The position numbers and the translations under genes are program-made. Below the pieces are notes generated by a model. That model saw only the letters and a program-made list of their open reading frames with translations, did not search any database and was not told where the DNA came from. Of a stretch of DNA of 64,000 nt, positions 55,658 through 64,000 are shown in pieces; position 1 is the first letter of the stretch, and each line of letters opens with the position of its first letter. The stretch is from JAJFHI01 sp050633705 (lineage in GTDB: Bacteria > Pseudomonadota > Alphaproteobacteria > Rhizobiales > Hyphomicrobiaceae): positions 124,001-188,000 of the forward strand of contig JBOEGZ010000004.1 in the NCBI GenBank assembly GCA_050633705.1. The letters are read 5' to 3'.

Positions 55658-56535
55658 CGCTTGGCAGTCTTGAGGCGTGTAATGAGGCTTGAGGTATCCA
55701 TGCGACCGCCACCAGCGCGTTGCACGTCACCGTAAAACTGATCGACGAGTGCGGTGACCGGAAGGCTTGCACCATTTTGCTCCGCTTCCTGCAGGCATAT
55801 GCCGAGGTCCTTGCGCATCCAGTCGACCGCAAAACCGAAATCAAACGTGTCTGTTGACATTGTTTCCCAGCGATTTTCCATTTGCCAGGATTGTGCCGCG
55901 CCTTTTGAAATAGCTTCAATCACCGAAGCGACATCCAGGCCGGCGCACTCAGCGAAATTCAGACCTTCAGAAAGCCCCTGTAGAAGTCCGGCAATGCAAA
56001 TTTGATTGACCATCTTTGTCGTCTGGCCACTGCCTGCCGGCCCCATAAATTTAACGGTTTTGGCGTAACAATCGAGCACCGGCCTTGCGCGTTCGAAGGC
56101 GTTTTCATCGCCGCCAACCATAACCGTCAAGACACCGTTTTCAGCACCTGCCTGTCCACCTGAGACGGGCGCATCGAAAAAATCAAAGTTGTGCTCGCGT
56201 GCGATTGCATCCAATTCACGGGCGACATTTGCAGATGTCGTCGAATTGTCGATGAAGCAGGCCCCAGGCTTGACCGCAGAAAATGCGCCGTTTGGCCCCG
56301 TTGTGACGACGCGCAAATCATCGTCGTTGCCAACACAGGAAAATACGAAGTCGGCATCTGCGGCCGCGTCGTTTGGACTTGTGGCGACTCGACCACCGCC
56401 GTATTTTGATACCCAAGCCTCGGACTTGGCTGACGTGCGGTTCCAGACCACAACATCGTGTTGGCCCTTGGTAAGGATGTGGCCTGCCATAGGTGCGCCC
56501 ATAACGCCGAGGCCGATCCATGCAACTTTTGCCAT
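55654..56535 (-). CDS. NAD(P)-dependent 3-hydroxyisobutyrate dehydrogenase-family oxidoreductase
   Basis: 293 residues from ATG 56535, with AGGAG 6 bases upstream; a much longer open frame to 56916 is non-coding in style. The Rossmann start is AKVAWIGLGVMGAPMAGHIL. The substrate loop is FFDAPVSGGQAGAENGVLTV and the catalytic Lys is in GSGQTTKMVNQICIAG. It acts on a beta-hydroxy acid; the exact substrate (hydroxyisobutyrate, tartronate semialdehyde or similar) cannot be told. Confidence 0.92.
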   Translation of the reverse strand: MAKVAWIGLGVMGAPMAGHILTKGQHDVVVWNRTSAKSEAWVSKYGGGRVATSPNDAAADADFVFSCVGNDDDLRVVTTGPNGAFSAVKPGACFIDNSTTSANVARELDAIAREHNFDFFDAPVSGGQAGAENGVLTVMVGGDENAFERARPVLDCYAKTVKFMGPAGSGQTTKMVNQICIAGLLQGLSEGLNFAECAGLDVASVIEAISKGAAQSWQMENRWETMSTDTFDFGFAVDWMRKDLGICLQEAEQNGASLPVTALVDQFYGDVQRAGGGRMDTSSLITRLKTAKR

Positions 56536-56677
56536 TTTCGCTCCTGTCGAGGTCGGTGGTTTTATTCGAAGACTTTTGTTAAACCGGATCTGAGGGCAAA
56601 CTTCAAAAGAAAAAATGAATAGTTTTGCGCCCGCTTTACCATCAAAACCGCGCTTTGTGCGATTCAAGTGAGTTTGT

Positions 56678-57889
56678 ATGACTGGATTAACACTCGCAGA
56701 TGTAAAAGCTGCGGCAACTGCGATTGCAGGGGCAATCCGTACGACCGACTGTGCCAAGAGCCAAACGCTCTCGCAGGTGTTGGGCGCGAATATCTGGCTG
56801 AAATTCGAGAATTTGCAATTCACGGGCGCTTTTAAAGAGCGTGGTGCACTAAATCGCCTTTTAAAGCTCACTCCGGCACAGAGAAAAACAGGTGTGATCG
56901 CCATGTCGGCGGGCAATCATGCGCAAGGCGTTAGCTACCATGCCAAAAGGCTTGGCGTTGCGGCAACGATCGTGATGCCAATTGGAACGCCAATGGTGAA
57001 AATCGAAAACACCCGCCGTCATGGCGCCACGGTCTTGATTGAAGGCGAGACACTGGAAGAAACAGCCAAGTTCGCTGTTGCCTATGGTGGGAAAAAAAAC
57101 CTGACGTTTGTGCACCCTTATGACGATGGAGCTGTTATCGCAGGACAAGGTACGATTGCACTTGAGATGCTGAGCGCGGTTCCTGATCTTGATTGTCTGG
57201 TTGTACCGATTGGCGGTGGCGGATTGATTTCAGGAGTGGCGGTGGCTGCCAAAGGCCTCAAACCAGATATCGAGATCATTGGTGTGCAGGCTGGCCTTTA
57301 TCCGTCCATGTATAATCACATTCATAAAAAGGATTTGCCAACACGCGGCGACACACTCGCTGAAGGCATTGCCGTTAAAGCGCCAGGTAAATTAACCGCA
57401 CCGATCGTTGCAGATCTCGTCGATGAGATTGTTCTTGCCACCGAGCCGGAATTGGAAGCGGCCGTTGCGATGCTGATCAACATCGAAAAGACGGTTGTTG
57501 AAGGCGCAGGTGCGGCTGGTTTGGCGGCTGTTGCAGCAAATAGAGACCGGTTTGCTGGCAAAAATGTCGGGCTCATTTTATGCGGTGGGAATATTGATAC
57601 GCGCTTGTTGTCGAGTGTGTTGACGCGTGAACTCGCACGCGATGGGCGCTTGTCGCAATTGACCATTGATCTTCCGGACCGCCCCGGCCAATTGGCGCGC
57701 GTATCGCGCGTTGTTGGTGAGGCAGGTGCCAATGTTGTCGAAGTCTATCACCAAAGGGTGTTTACCGAGCTGCCAGCAAAAGGCACGGAACTGCATCTTG
57801 TTATTGAAACGCGTGACAAAGCACATCGCAATACTGTGATCGATGCGTTGAAAACCTCCGGGTATGCCGTCGTCGTTAAGGGAGGGTAA
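56678..57889 (+). CDS. Threonine ammonia-lyase (threonine dehydratase) with ACT domain
   Basis: 403 residues, the short catabolic-like form. The PLP lysine is in KFENLQFTGAFKERGALNRL. The phosphate loop is VPIGGGGLISGVAV, with MSAGNHAQGVSYHAKRLG for substrate binding. The C-terminal ACT domain starts at LTIDLPDRPGQLARVSRVVG. It makes 2-oxobutanoate from threonine and may also act on serine. Divergent from the dehydrogenase gene. Confidence 0.92.
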   Translation: MTGLTLADVKAAATAIAGAIRTTDCAKSQTLSQVLGANIWLKFENLQFTGAFKERGALNRLLKLTPAQRKTGVIAMSAGNHAQGVSYHAKRLGVAATIVMPIGTPMVKIENTRRHGATVLIEGETLEETAKFAVAYGGKKNLTFVHPYDDGAVIAGQGTIALEMLSAVPDLDCLVVPIGGGGLISGVAVAAKGLKPDIEIIGVQAGLYPSMYNHIHKKDLPTRGDTLAEGIAVKAPGKLTAPIVADLVDEIVLATEPELEAAVAMLINIEKTVVEGAGAAGLAAVAANRDRFAGKNVGLILCGGNIDTRLLSSVLTRELARDGRLSQLTIDLPDRPGQLARVSRVVGEAGANVVEVYHQRVFTELPAKGTELHLVIETRDKAHRNTVIDALKTSGYAVVVKGG

Positions 57890-57992
57890 GGGCATATCGT
57901 GGCGTGTCGCGAAAAAGGCGGCCACCGACACTCCTTCTTGTTAGGTAAAACCATAACTTCAAATCAAAAAGACATGGGAGCTGAGAGGATCA

Positions 57993-58619
57993 ATGATCGA
58001 TCTCTACACTTGGGCGACGCCCAATGGACGCAAAGTCTCAATTATGCTCGAGGAGACGGGGCTCGATTACACAGTGCACACTGTCAACATCATGAAGGAC
58101 GAACAGTTTGCTCCAGATTTTTTGAAGATCAGTCCAAACAACAAAATTCCAGCCATTGTTGATCAGGAAAATAATCAGTCGATTTTCGACTCGGTGGCAA
58201 TTCTACTGTATCTCGCTGAAAAGACCGGCAAACTCATGCCAACGGAGCAGGCAAGACGTTGGGACGCGATGCAGTGGTTGATTTGGCAATCTTCGAGTTT
58301 GGGACCAATGTTGGGGCAGGCGCACGTCTATTTGAAGTTCAATCCAGACTTATCACCGCCCGCATCGCAACGTTTTGGTCGAGAAGCTGAACGCCTTTAT
58401 AGCGTTCTTGATCGCCGTTTGGCCGACGAGCCGTTCGTTGCTGGTGAATATTCAATTGCTGACATAGCAATCTTTCCGTGGACGGCCCGATTTGCCTGGC
58501 ACCAAATTGACCTGCAAAAATTTTCAAATGTCTTTCGTTGGTATCAGGAGATTGCCGCCCGCCCGGCCGTGCAAAAAGGATTTGGTGTTCCCAAAGTCGA
58601 AGATATCCCAATGCCCTGA
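57993..58619 (+). CDS. Glutathione S-transferase (YfcG/nu-class-like)
   Basis: 208 residues. The N-terminus IDLYTWATPNGRKVSIMLEE is the YfcG/YghU type, with KIPAIVDQENNQSIFDSVAI for glutathione contact. The C-terminal helical domain has QSSSLGPMLGQAHVYLKFNP and EPFVAGEYSIADIAIFPW. Nu-class members work as disulfide-bond reductases with glutathione. The gene ends at a strong bidirectional terminator. Confidence 0.9.
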   Translation: MIDLYTWATPNGRKVSIMLEETGLDYTVHTVNIMKDEQFAPDFLKISPNNKIPAIVDQENNQSIFDSVAILLYLAEKTGKLMPTEQARRWDAMQWLIWQSSSLGPMLGQAHVYLKFNPDLSPPASQRFGREAERLYSVLDRRLADEPFVAGEYSIADIAIFPWTARFAWHQIDLQKFSNVFRWYQEIAARPAVQKGFGVPKVEDIPMP

Positions 58620-58654
58620 TTGAGTTAAAAAGTAGGGAATTGCCGCTGGCAGAG

Positions 58655-58685
58655 AAAAACCCCGCTTGGGAAAGGCGGGGTTTTT
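58655..58685. terminator. Strong bidirectional intrinsic terminator
   Basis: AAAAACCCCGC (58655-58665) pairs with GCGGGGTTTTT (58675-58685) across a 9-base loop. It serves the transferase gene on the plus strand and the small membrane-protein gene on the minus strand. Confidence 0.9.
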
Positions 58686-58741
58686 ATGTGGATGTACTGG
58701 GAATAGAGAGTGTTGTCTAAATCTTGTTTGCGAAAAGCTTT

Positions 58742-58924
58742 TTAACGTTGAGTTGGGGCTGCAACCTTTGTTGCCGATTGCATTGATGTATTGCCCTTAA
58801 CTTGTTTCGTTACGCCGATTGTGGAGACCAACAAACCACCTGCGATGATGAAGCAAAGGCAAGAAATAGCATGTGTGGAGCGTGCTGACTTCGCCGATGT
58901 CACGTTCACAGTTTGAAGATCCAT
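58742..58924 (-). CDS. Small single-pass membrane protein
   Basis: 60 residues, no family recognised. One membrane helix (about 18-37: HAISCLCFIIAGGLLVSTIG) with charged flanks on the N side. GAAAG precedes the ATG, a terminator follows 57 bases after its stop, and a perfect CtrA box lies 111 bases upstream. These support a real gene; the product's role is unknown. Confidence 0.5.
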   Translation of the reverse strand: MDLQTVNVTSAKSARSTHAISCLCFIIAGGLLVSTIGVTKQVKGNTSMQSATKVAAPTQR

Positions 58925-59034
58925 TTCTTTCTTCGCTGTGTTTGAGTTTCTCGTTTCGTTAGTATTTTTCTAACCGATAATGACTTGTTAGTCTATTTCA
59001 GTCGCCATTTATAGATAATCACCAATCCGTTAAT

Positions 59035-59049
59035 TTAACGCCTTGTTAA
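59035..59049. promoter_or_regulatory. CtrA-binding box TTAA-N7-TTAA
   Basis: TTAACGCCTTGTTAA is an exact match to the CtrA consensus of alphaproteobacteria. An extra TTAA overlaps just before it (59030-59033). It lies in the 540-base region between the small membrane-protein gene (minus strand) and the caspase gene (plus strand), so either could be a CtrA target. I see no other gene in that region. Confidence 0.6.
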
Positions 59050-59463
59050 GACCTGTTTCTACAACCGAATTGGCGCGGTAATTTGCAATGAACAAAACGA
59101 CTTTGATGCTGCCCGGACTTATGAGAAAGAGCTGGGTTTCGCGAAACAGATGAAAGGTGAGCGAACGGGGGAGGCGCATCACACGGCCTTTGACGCGGCA
59201 AAAGTCGGTCAATTGGCGATACCCGCGTGCGTCGTGGCGGATGGTTGGCCAACAGGCTGTGGGTGAGGCTGGCTTGGATATGGTTTCGCCATCTTGGTCC
59301 TGTCAGACTTATCCCTATGATTCGGTATTTCGGGATTGAGTTGGGTGTGGAGATGTTGCTTTTGTCTCTTCGGCGATCGTTCGCCGGATTTCAACTATCA
59401 AAAATTCGACCTGGCGCAGTGACAGACCTGCGATCAGAAATTGCAGAAGTTGCTCGGTGGCAC

Positions 59464-61314
59464 ATGCAAGCATTGCATCCGTTGGTTTGTACCATCGCCT
59501 GTCTGGCCGTGTTTTTTTCCGGCAGCTTCTCGGCTCAAGCTTCAGAAGAAAAACGCATCGCACTCATCGTCGGCAACAGTTCCTATAAGACTGTACCTCT
59601 CGCCAATCCTGCAAAAGATGCAAGGTTGATGGCTAAGACGTTAGCATTTGTTGGCTTTGAGGTTACTGAGCTGATCGATGCTGATGGTCCGGCTATGAAA
59701 AAGGCCGTTCTTGAATTTGGTCGCGCATTACAAGGCTCCGACAGCGTCGGCGTATTCTATTACGCAGGGCATGGCGTTCAAGTTGATGGCCAGAATTTCC
59801 TCATCCCCTTGAAGGCCGATATCAAGAGTACTCAAGAGGTCGCACTGACAGGGATCAACCTTAATGAGTTGCTGAAAACGATGGCGCGGGCCTCCAGCCG
59901 TTTGAACATTGCCATTTTAGATGCCTGTCGTGACAATCCATTTGCTGGCAATACCCGGACCTTGAAACGCGGCTTGGCACCGGTGCGCGCGCCAACGGGA
60001 ACCTTTATCGCCTATGCAACCGGACCAGGCGATGTCGCATATGATGGCGACGGCGACAATAGTCCCTATACATTTGCGCTTTCAAAAGCATTGCCCGTTG
60101 CAGACATTCCGATTGAGGAGGTCTTTCGCAGGACGCGTCGAGAAGTCTTGAGCGTGACCGAGAAAAAGCAAACGCCATGGGAACACTCCTCACTGACAGG
60201 AGAGTTTTTCTTCAACCCGATTGCGACGCGCCCTGAAAACAGCAAAAACCTTGCCTCACGATTGCCGGGGATCGGACGGGAGACAATTCGTGAGTTGGTC
60301 GCTTGGGAAAAGATAAAGGACGCAAAAGATATCGCCGCTCTTGAAGCTCATATCAAGAAGTACCCTGAAGGCGTTTTCACCGAGCTTGCAATCGTTAAAC
60401 TTTCCCGGATTAAAGCGGCCCCCACGAAGACGGCCTGGTCGTCGATTGTAACAGGCAAGATCACGAACCGCTCGCCAATCGAACTTGCCGAAGAATCTTA
60501 TGAGCTAGGTGTCAAAACTGAATCCGACGCCTTCGATGAAATCAGCAACGTCAAAGCATTCGGTTTTTATAAACAGGCAGCCGAGAACGGACTGCCTGCT
60601 GCGATGTTCCGGCTGGCCCGCATGTACGATCGCGGCAAGGGCGCACCTCGAGACCTTGAGGAAGCAGCCAATTGGTATAAAAAGGCCGCCGAAGGTGGTC
60701 ATGTTGGCGCAATGGCATCGCTCGGCACCCTTTATGAGTTTGGCCAAGGTGTGGAAAAAAATCTCGTGCTGGCGCTTCTCAATTATCGTTTGGCCGCCGA
60801 AGCTGGCGATCGCAACGCGATGACCAGTCTTGCCTACCTCTATGCCCAGGGAAAGGGTGTAGCAAGTGATCCCGGCCAGGCACGTCGGTGGTATGGTACA
60901 GCCGCAGAACTTGGTCAGGTACGTGCGATGTTCAATCTGGCATTGTTGTTAAAAAGCGGTAAGGGGGGGCGTAAAGATAGACCGACCGCGGTTAAGTGGC
61001 TGAAAGCAGCAATGGAGAAGGGGCACTCCGGAGCCATGCGGGAGTTGGCATTTCTCTACGATGTGGGTCGTGGCGTTGTGCGCTCTTCTGGCAAGGCTGC
61101 AGAATTATTTTTAGCAGCTCTGGCTGCCGGAGATAAGCAAGCCCGCGATGATGTGCGTTTAAAAAGGCGTCATTGGACATACTGGACAAAGCGTCAGATG
61201 CAACGCCAGCTTACGGCCCGAGGCCTATATGACGGCTATGTTCATGGATTTATGGATGGCCGCACCCGCATTGCCTTGGAGGCGTTGGCGGGGCAAGCGA
61301 TTGCGAAACAATAA
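59464..61314 (+). CDS. Secreted caspase-family protease with Sel1 repeats
   Basis: 616 residues from ATG 59464; an upstream frame to GTG 59227 lacks a signal-peptide start. A signal peptide ends about residue 26 (SFSAQA). The caspase p20-like domain (about 28-270) has His 103 in YYAGHGVQVDG and Cys 155 in ILDACRDNPF. After a linker there are about five Sel1-like repeats (about 420-570), for example AMFRLARMYDRGKGAPRDLE and AMASLGTLYEFGQGVEKNLV. The C-terminus (RGLYDGYVHGFMDGRTRIAL) looks like a peptidoglycan-binding repeat. Periplasmic peptidase, probably Arg/Lys specific as in metacaspases. Followed by a c-type-haem/DUF4384 gene. Confidence 0.88.
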   Translation: MQALHPLVCTIACLAVFFSGSFSAQASEEKRIALIVGNSSYKTVPLANPAKDARLMAKTLAFVGFEVTELIDADGPAMKKAVLEFGRALQGSDSVGVFYYAGHGVQVDGQNFLIPLKADIKSTQEVALTGINLNELLKTMARASSRLNIAILDACRDNPFAGNTRTLKRGLAPVRAPTGTFIAYATGPGDVAYDGDGDNSPYTFALSKALPVADIPIEEVFRRTRREVLSVTEKKQTPWEHSSLTGEFFFNPIATRPENSKNLASRLPGIGRETIRELVAWEKIKDAKDIAALEAHIKKYPEGVFTELAIVKLSRIKAAPTKTAWSSIVTGKITNRSPIELAEESYELGVKTESDAFDEISNVKAFGFYKQAAENGLPAAMFRLARMYDRGKGAPRDLEEAANWYKKAAEGGHVGAMASLGTLYEFGQGVEKNLVLALLNYRLAAEAGDRNAMTSLAYLYAQGKGVASDPGQARRWYGTAAELGQVRAMFNLALLLKSGKGGRKDRPTAVKWLKAAMEKGHSGAMRELAFLYDVGRGVVRSSGKAAELFLAALAAGDKQARDDVRLKRRHWTYWTKRQMQRQLTARGLYDGYVHGFMDGRTRIALEALAGQAIAKQ

Positions 61315-61462
61315 GGGGTGTTGCTTGCGGGTAATTGGCGTGCGTTTATCTGACAGTTAAGATCTCACGAAGTTAAGAGATCGGACGTGTTACACGCGAT
61401 TGGCCGGGTATCCAAAAACAAATCTTTCATCTGGTCATGAATGACAAAAGACGCATAGTCTT

Positions 61463-63187
61463 ATGCTTGAGGCGCTGGGTATCAGAGTTCTGCTAAAAAA
61501 AATCTATTGCGCAACGGCCTGGGCTGCGTGCATCGTGTTGTTTGCAGGCATTCAGTCAGCTTCGTCTGACGCCCAAACTTCAGACAAAAATACGGCTTTC
61601 GATCCCTCGGCAAACGGGTCTGTGTCTGCCAGTAAAGACAACTTTCAAATTGGGCCTCAAATTGGGCCCATACCGCCAGACACCCCGCTTGCTGCCAAAG
61701 CCTATCAAGTTCTCAAAAAGCATTGCGCGCGTTGTCATCAGGCTGGCCTGCTGGATCGGCCAGAAGCGCTTGGGCGTTTGGCAAATATTTTGGAAATTGA
61801 CGCGATTGCGCGCGAAGGCAATCTTGTTCGGCCGGGAGATCCAGACGCCTCGCCGCTCTACCTCAATATGCTGACGCAACAAATGCCACCCCACAGCGAT
61901 CGTCTCGGTGGCGATGGCGATAGCGCGGGCAAGCCAGTACCCGTTGTTGCCATTAGCGACATCCGTACAATTCGCAGATGGATCTCCGACCTGCCCAAAC
62001 GGGCTTTGAGCTGCGAAGGCGAGCGCGCCAGTGATCCGGCAACGGCTGGGCCATTAATGCGCGATTGGTTGAAGACGCTAACCCAAGACGAGGCACAAGA
62101 TACGCGTTTTATTTCCATGCTCGCGCTTTACAACGGTTGCAGCACTGAGCGTGAACGCAGTCTCTATTTTAGAGCCTTATCGGATGTTATGAATCTTGTG
62201 TCGCAAAATGAGCAGAAAGTTCAGTTCGAAGCGCTGGGTGACGATGGGATTATTCTCGCGTTTCGCTTATCGCAAATCGGTTGGGATAAGCGCGATTGGA
62301 AAGTCATCACAGCCGAACCACCAGGCTTTTCCCTCATTTCACAGTCCCCGGAATTCGACAATGTCATCGCCGCAACGCGCACCATACAACCAATTGTTCC
62401 GGCTGCCTGGTTGGCTGAACGGTTGCGCACGCTTGGCGATTTGGAGCAAGAAACGAGGCGACAACTCACTGAGAATGAACCCAAGCTTTTAGGTCTGGAT
62501 CTCATCAGTGGACTGGCGCGGCGTGGCGCGTTGCCTGTTGATCTTGAGATTGGCGCTGCCGAATTGGGGCTGACGCGTGAGGCGTTAGCAAAACGTTTGG
62601 ATCAAGTGACGGGCCCGGCGCGCGCGGCAGCACGCTACCTTGCCAGACGCGGCGTTCTAAAACGCGCTACGTTTAGTCGTGTTGCTCGAGAAGTCGTTTA
62701 TGGCTCGGCCGAAGCCTTGCCGCTTGAGCCGTCGGGTGAATTGTTTTTGTGGACCGATAAACTGCATTACAAAGCCGGTGATTTGGCAGTGGTGCATGCC
62801 GCGACGTCGACAACGTGTTTTCTAACGGTGTTCGGTGTTGATGGAAATGGAAACACCACGGTGCTATTTCCAAATGATTTCGATCAGAACAATAAGCTGG
62901 TGCCGGGACGTGAAATCATGGTGCCAGAGCCAACCGCGCCATTCCAATTGCGCATCAACAATACGGCTCCCGAATCCATTGTCGGAGTTTGCACGCCTCA
63001 AACACGCAATCCTCCAGCCGTGCGACATACATTCGAACGCCAACGTTTTACCATTCTTGGAAAATGGGAAAATTTTCTTGATACCAGCCTAAAAACCGAA
63101 CGAAAAAGTCGATTTGAGAATGGCCGCGCGACCGGCAAGCCACCAGAGCCGCAAATTCGTGCAGCGATCTCATTGCAGGCAGAGTAA
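61463..63187 (+). CDS. Secreted c-type-haem protein with DUF4384 domain
   Basis: 574 residues. A signal peptide ends about residue 38. A single haem site CARCH (88-92) with a downstream Met in LTQQMPPHSDRLGG resembles the planctomycete-type cytochrome c domain. The middle is helical with no family I know. The C-terminus (about 425-510) is DUF4384: FLWTDKLHYKAGDLAVVHAA, then TCFLTVFGVDGNGNTTVLFP. DUF4384 domains are often found with bacterial caspases. It lies 148 bases after the caspase gene, so co-expression is likely. The function is unknown. Confidence 0.8.
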   Translation: MLEALGIRVLLKKIYCATAWAACIVLFAGIQSASSDAQTSDKNTAFDPSANGSVSASKDNFQIGPQIGPIPPDTPLAAKAYQVLKKHCARCHQAGLLDRPEALGRLANILEIDAIAREGNLVRPGDPDASPLYLNMLTQQMPPHSDRLGGDGDSAGKPVPVVAISDIRTIRRWISDLPKRALSCEGERASDPATAGPLMRDWLKTLTQDEAQDTRFISMLALYNGCSTERERSLYFRALSDVMNLVSQNEQKVQFEALGDDGIILAFRLSQIGWDKRDWKVITAEPPGFSLISQSPEFDNVIAATRTIQPIVPAAWLAERLRTLGDLEQETRRQLTENEPKLLGLDLISGLARRGALPVDLEIGAAELGLTREALAKRLDQVTGPARAAARYLARRGVLKRATFSRVAREVVYGSAEALPLEPSGELFLWTDKLHYKAGDLAVVHAATSTTCFLTVFGVDGNGNTTVLFPNDFDQNNKLVPGREIMVPEPTAPFQLRINNTAPESIVGVCTPQTRNPPAVRHTFERQRFTILGKWENFLDTSLKTERKSRFENGRATGKPPEPQIRAAISLQAE

Positions 63188-63388
63188 ACGTTCTCCCCAA
63201 AAGTGCGAAAAAGCCGCATGTTTTCGTCTGTCTGTTCCTTAGGGAAACTCTAAGTGCACCAAAACCCTTTACCTTCCCGGGATGGGGCCTTATTTCAAGC
63301 CTTGGAGATTTTATTGCCGGGTGCTGGTGCGTTTGGCATTCGGATTAATTTGATATGACCCAAATCGCGGTCGTGGAGGTCCTATGCG

Positions 63389-64000
63389 ATGGAGACATTC
63401 GCCAATGCTGCAGCATTAATTGCCGCCCGCAAACCTGAGCGTCCGGTTTTAGGTCTGCGGCCGCATGCATCCGGCCGCGCCGCGCGTTGGTTCCTTGATC
63501 GTTTTGATGGCGACGTCGCCTTTGCTTACAAGGCCAATGATTCTGTGTTTTTGATTGGTGCGTTGTATGGCGCTGGCATCCGTCATTTTGACGTGGCGTC
63601 CCTGCCTGAGATTGAAGATGCAGCAACCATTCCTGATGCTGTCTTGCACTTCATGCACCCGGTGAAATCACGAAGTGCCATCCGCAGGGCCTATGCTCTG
63701 GGTGTGCGTAGCTTTGCAGTTGATAGCGACGACGAACTCGACAAGGTCATCGAAGAGACATCAACTGATGGACAACCCGCTGACGATTTGAAGTTGTTTG
63801 TGCGCTTGTCAGTTCCAGCGATCAACAGTCGAATTCCGTTGGAGCATAAATTTGGAATTTCCGGCCCCTCGGCAACAGAACTGTTGCAAAAGGCACGGCT
63901 TGTTGCCAGCGAGCTTGGCATTACGTTTCATGTCGGCTCTCAAACAACAACGCCCCAAGCCTTCATTGTGGCACTCGAAGAAGTTCAAAAACTCATTGTA
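63389..64000 (+). CDS. Ornithine/diaminopimelate-type PLP decarboxylase, 5' part
   Basis: 204 codons, open at the window end. The PLP lysine is in VAFAYKANDSVFLIGALYGA, followed by GIRHFDVASLPEIEDAA, and later RIPLEHKFGISGPSA and ITFHVGSQTTTP. This matches group IV decarboxylases (ornithine decarboxylase) that make polyamines. GGAGG is 9 bases before the ATG at 63389; a second ATG at 63384 is out of frame. The C-terminal half lies outside the window. Confidence 0.85.
   Translation, partial: METFANAAALIAARKPERPVLGLRPHASGRAARWFLDRFDGDVAFAYKANDSVFLIGALYGAGIRHFDVASLPEIEDAATIPDAVLHFMHPVKSRSAIRRAYALGVRSFAVDSDDELDKVIEETSTDGQPADDLKLFVRLSVPAINSRIPLEHKFGISGPSATELLQKARLVASELGITFHVGSQTTTPQAFIVALEEVQKLIV

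Noticed and set aside
56536..56916. N-terminal extension of the hydroxyisobutyrate dehydrogenase-like gene
   Set aside because: It precedes a Rossmann-fold start with a good ribosome site at 56535, overlaps the divergent gene and has no family similarity.
59227..59463. Extension of the caspase gene to GTG 59227
   Set aside because: It would bury the clear signal peptide at 59464 behind 79 unlikely residues.

Overview
The window looks like the chromosome of an alphaproteobacterium, most likely of the Hyphomicrobiales (rhizobial) lineage. GC is about half by eye. The evidence is an RcGTA-type gene transfer agent (GTA) cluster, a FeuN/FeuP/FeuQ-like two-component locus, the order feuPQ - ccmI/E/F/H - degP - response regulator/kinase - glnE that I associate with rhizobial genomes, PdhS/PleC-type kinases and a perfect CtrA box. 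I see no tRNA, rRNA, CRISPR array, transposase or integrase.

Layout. 1-2.9 kb: a class A penicillin-binding protein (minus strand) and a UPF0260 protein. 3.0-17.7 kb: a GTA structural operon in the RcGTA order (gp1 small terminase, terminase, portal, protease, capsid, adaptors, tail tube, chaperones, tape measure, distal tail, hub, NlpC/P60 peptidase, gp15), with a good sigma70-like promoter ahead and intrinsic terminators after the capsid gene and after gp15. 17.8-19.1 kb: a lysis gene that joins a TIGR02594-type amidase-like domain, a GH108 muramidase and a holin-like membrane segment. 19.2-32.4 kb: FeuNPQ-like system, a glycine-zipper lipoprotein, cytochrome c maturation genes ccmI, ccmE, ccmF and ccmH, a secreted trypsin-like protease, DegP and a second two-component system. 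32.4-38.3 kb: glnE, then an EF-hand protein with an ECF sigma / putative anti-sigma / CpxP-like sensor set. 38.4-52 kb: two histidine kinases (one with a decayed ATPase domain), pepN, a desaturase-creatininase fusion, dusA, a TauE/SafE exporter, a phosphohexomutase and two adjacent retropepsin-like proteases. 52.2-58.7 kb: small-molecule and DNA-repair enzymes. 58.7-64 kb: a small membrane protein, a CtrA box, a secreted caspase with Sel1 repeats, a c-type-haem/DUF4384 partner, and the 5' part of an ornithine decarboxylase-like gene that runs off the window.

The most interesting signals are in the GTA region: an in-frame TGA inside gp6; a CCCTTTC slippery heptamer at the gp10/gp10.1 junction that would make a lambda G/GT-like fusion by -1 frameshifting; a strong terminator after the capsid gene that could set head-to-tail stoichiometry; and an internal start that could release a separate holin from the lysin gene. 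Outside it, the caspase/cytochrome/DUF4384 pair and the desaturase-creatininase fusion are the best candidates for poorly described systems.
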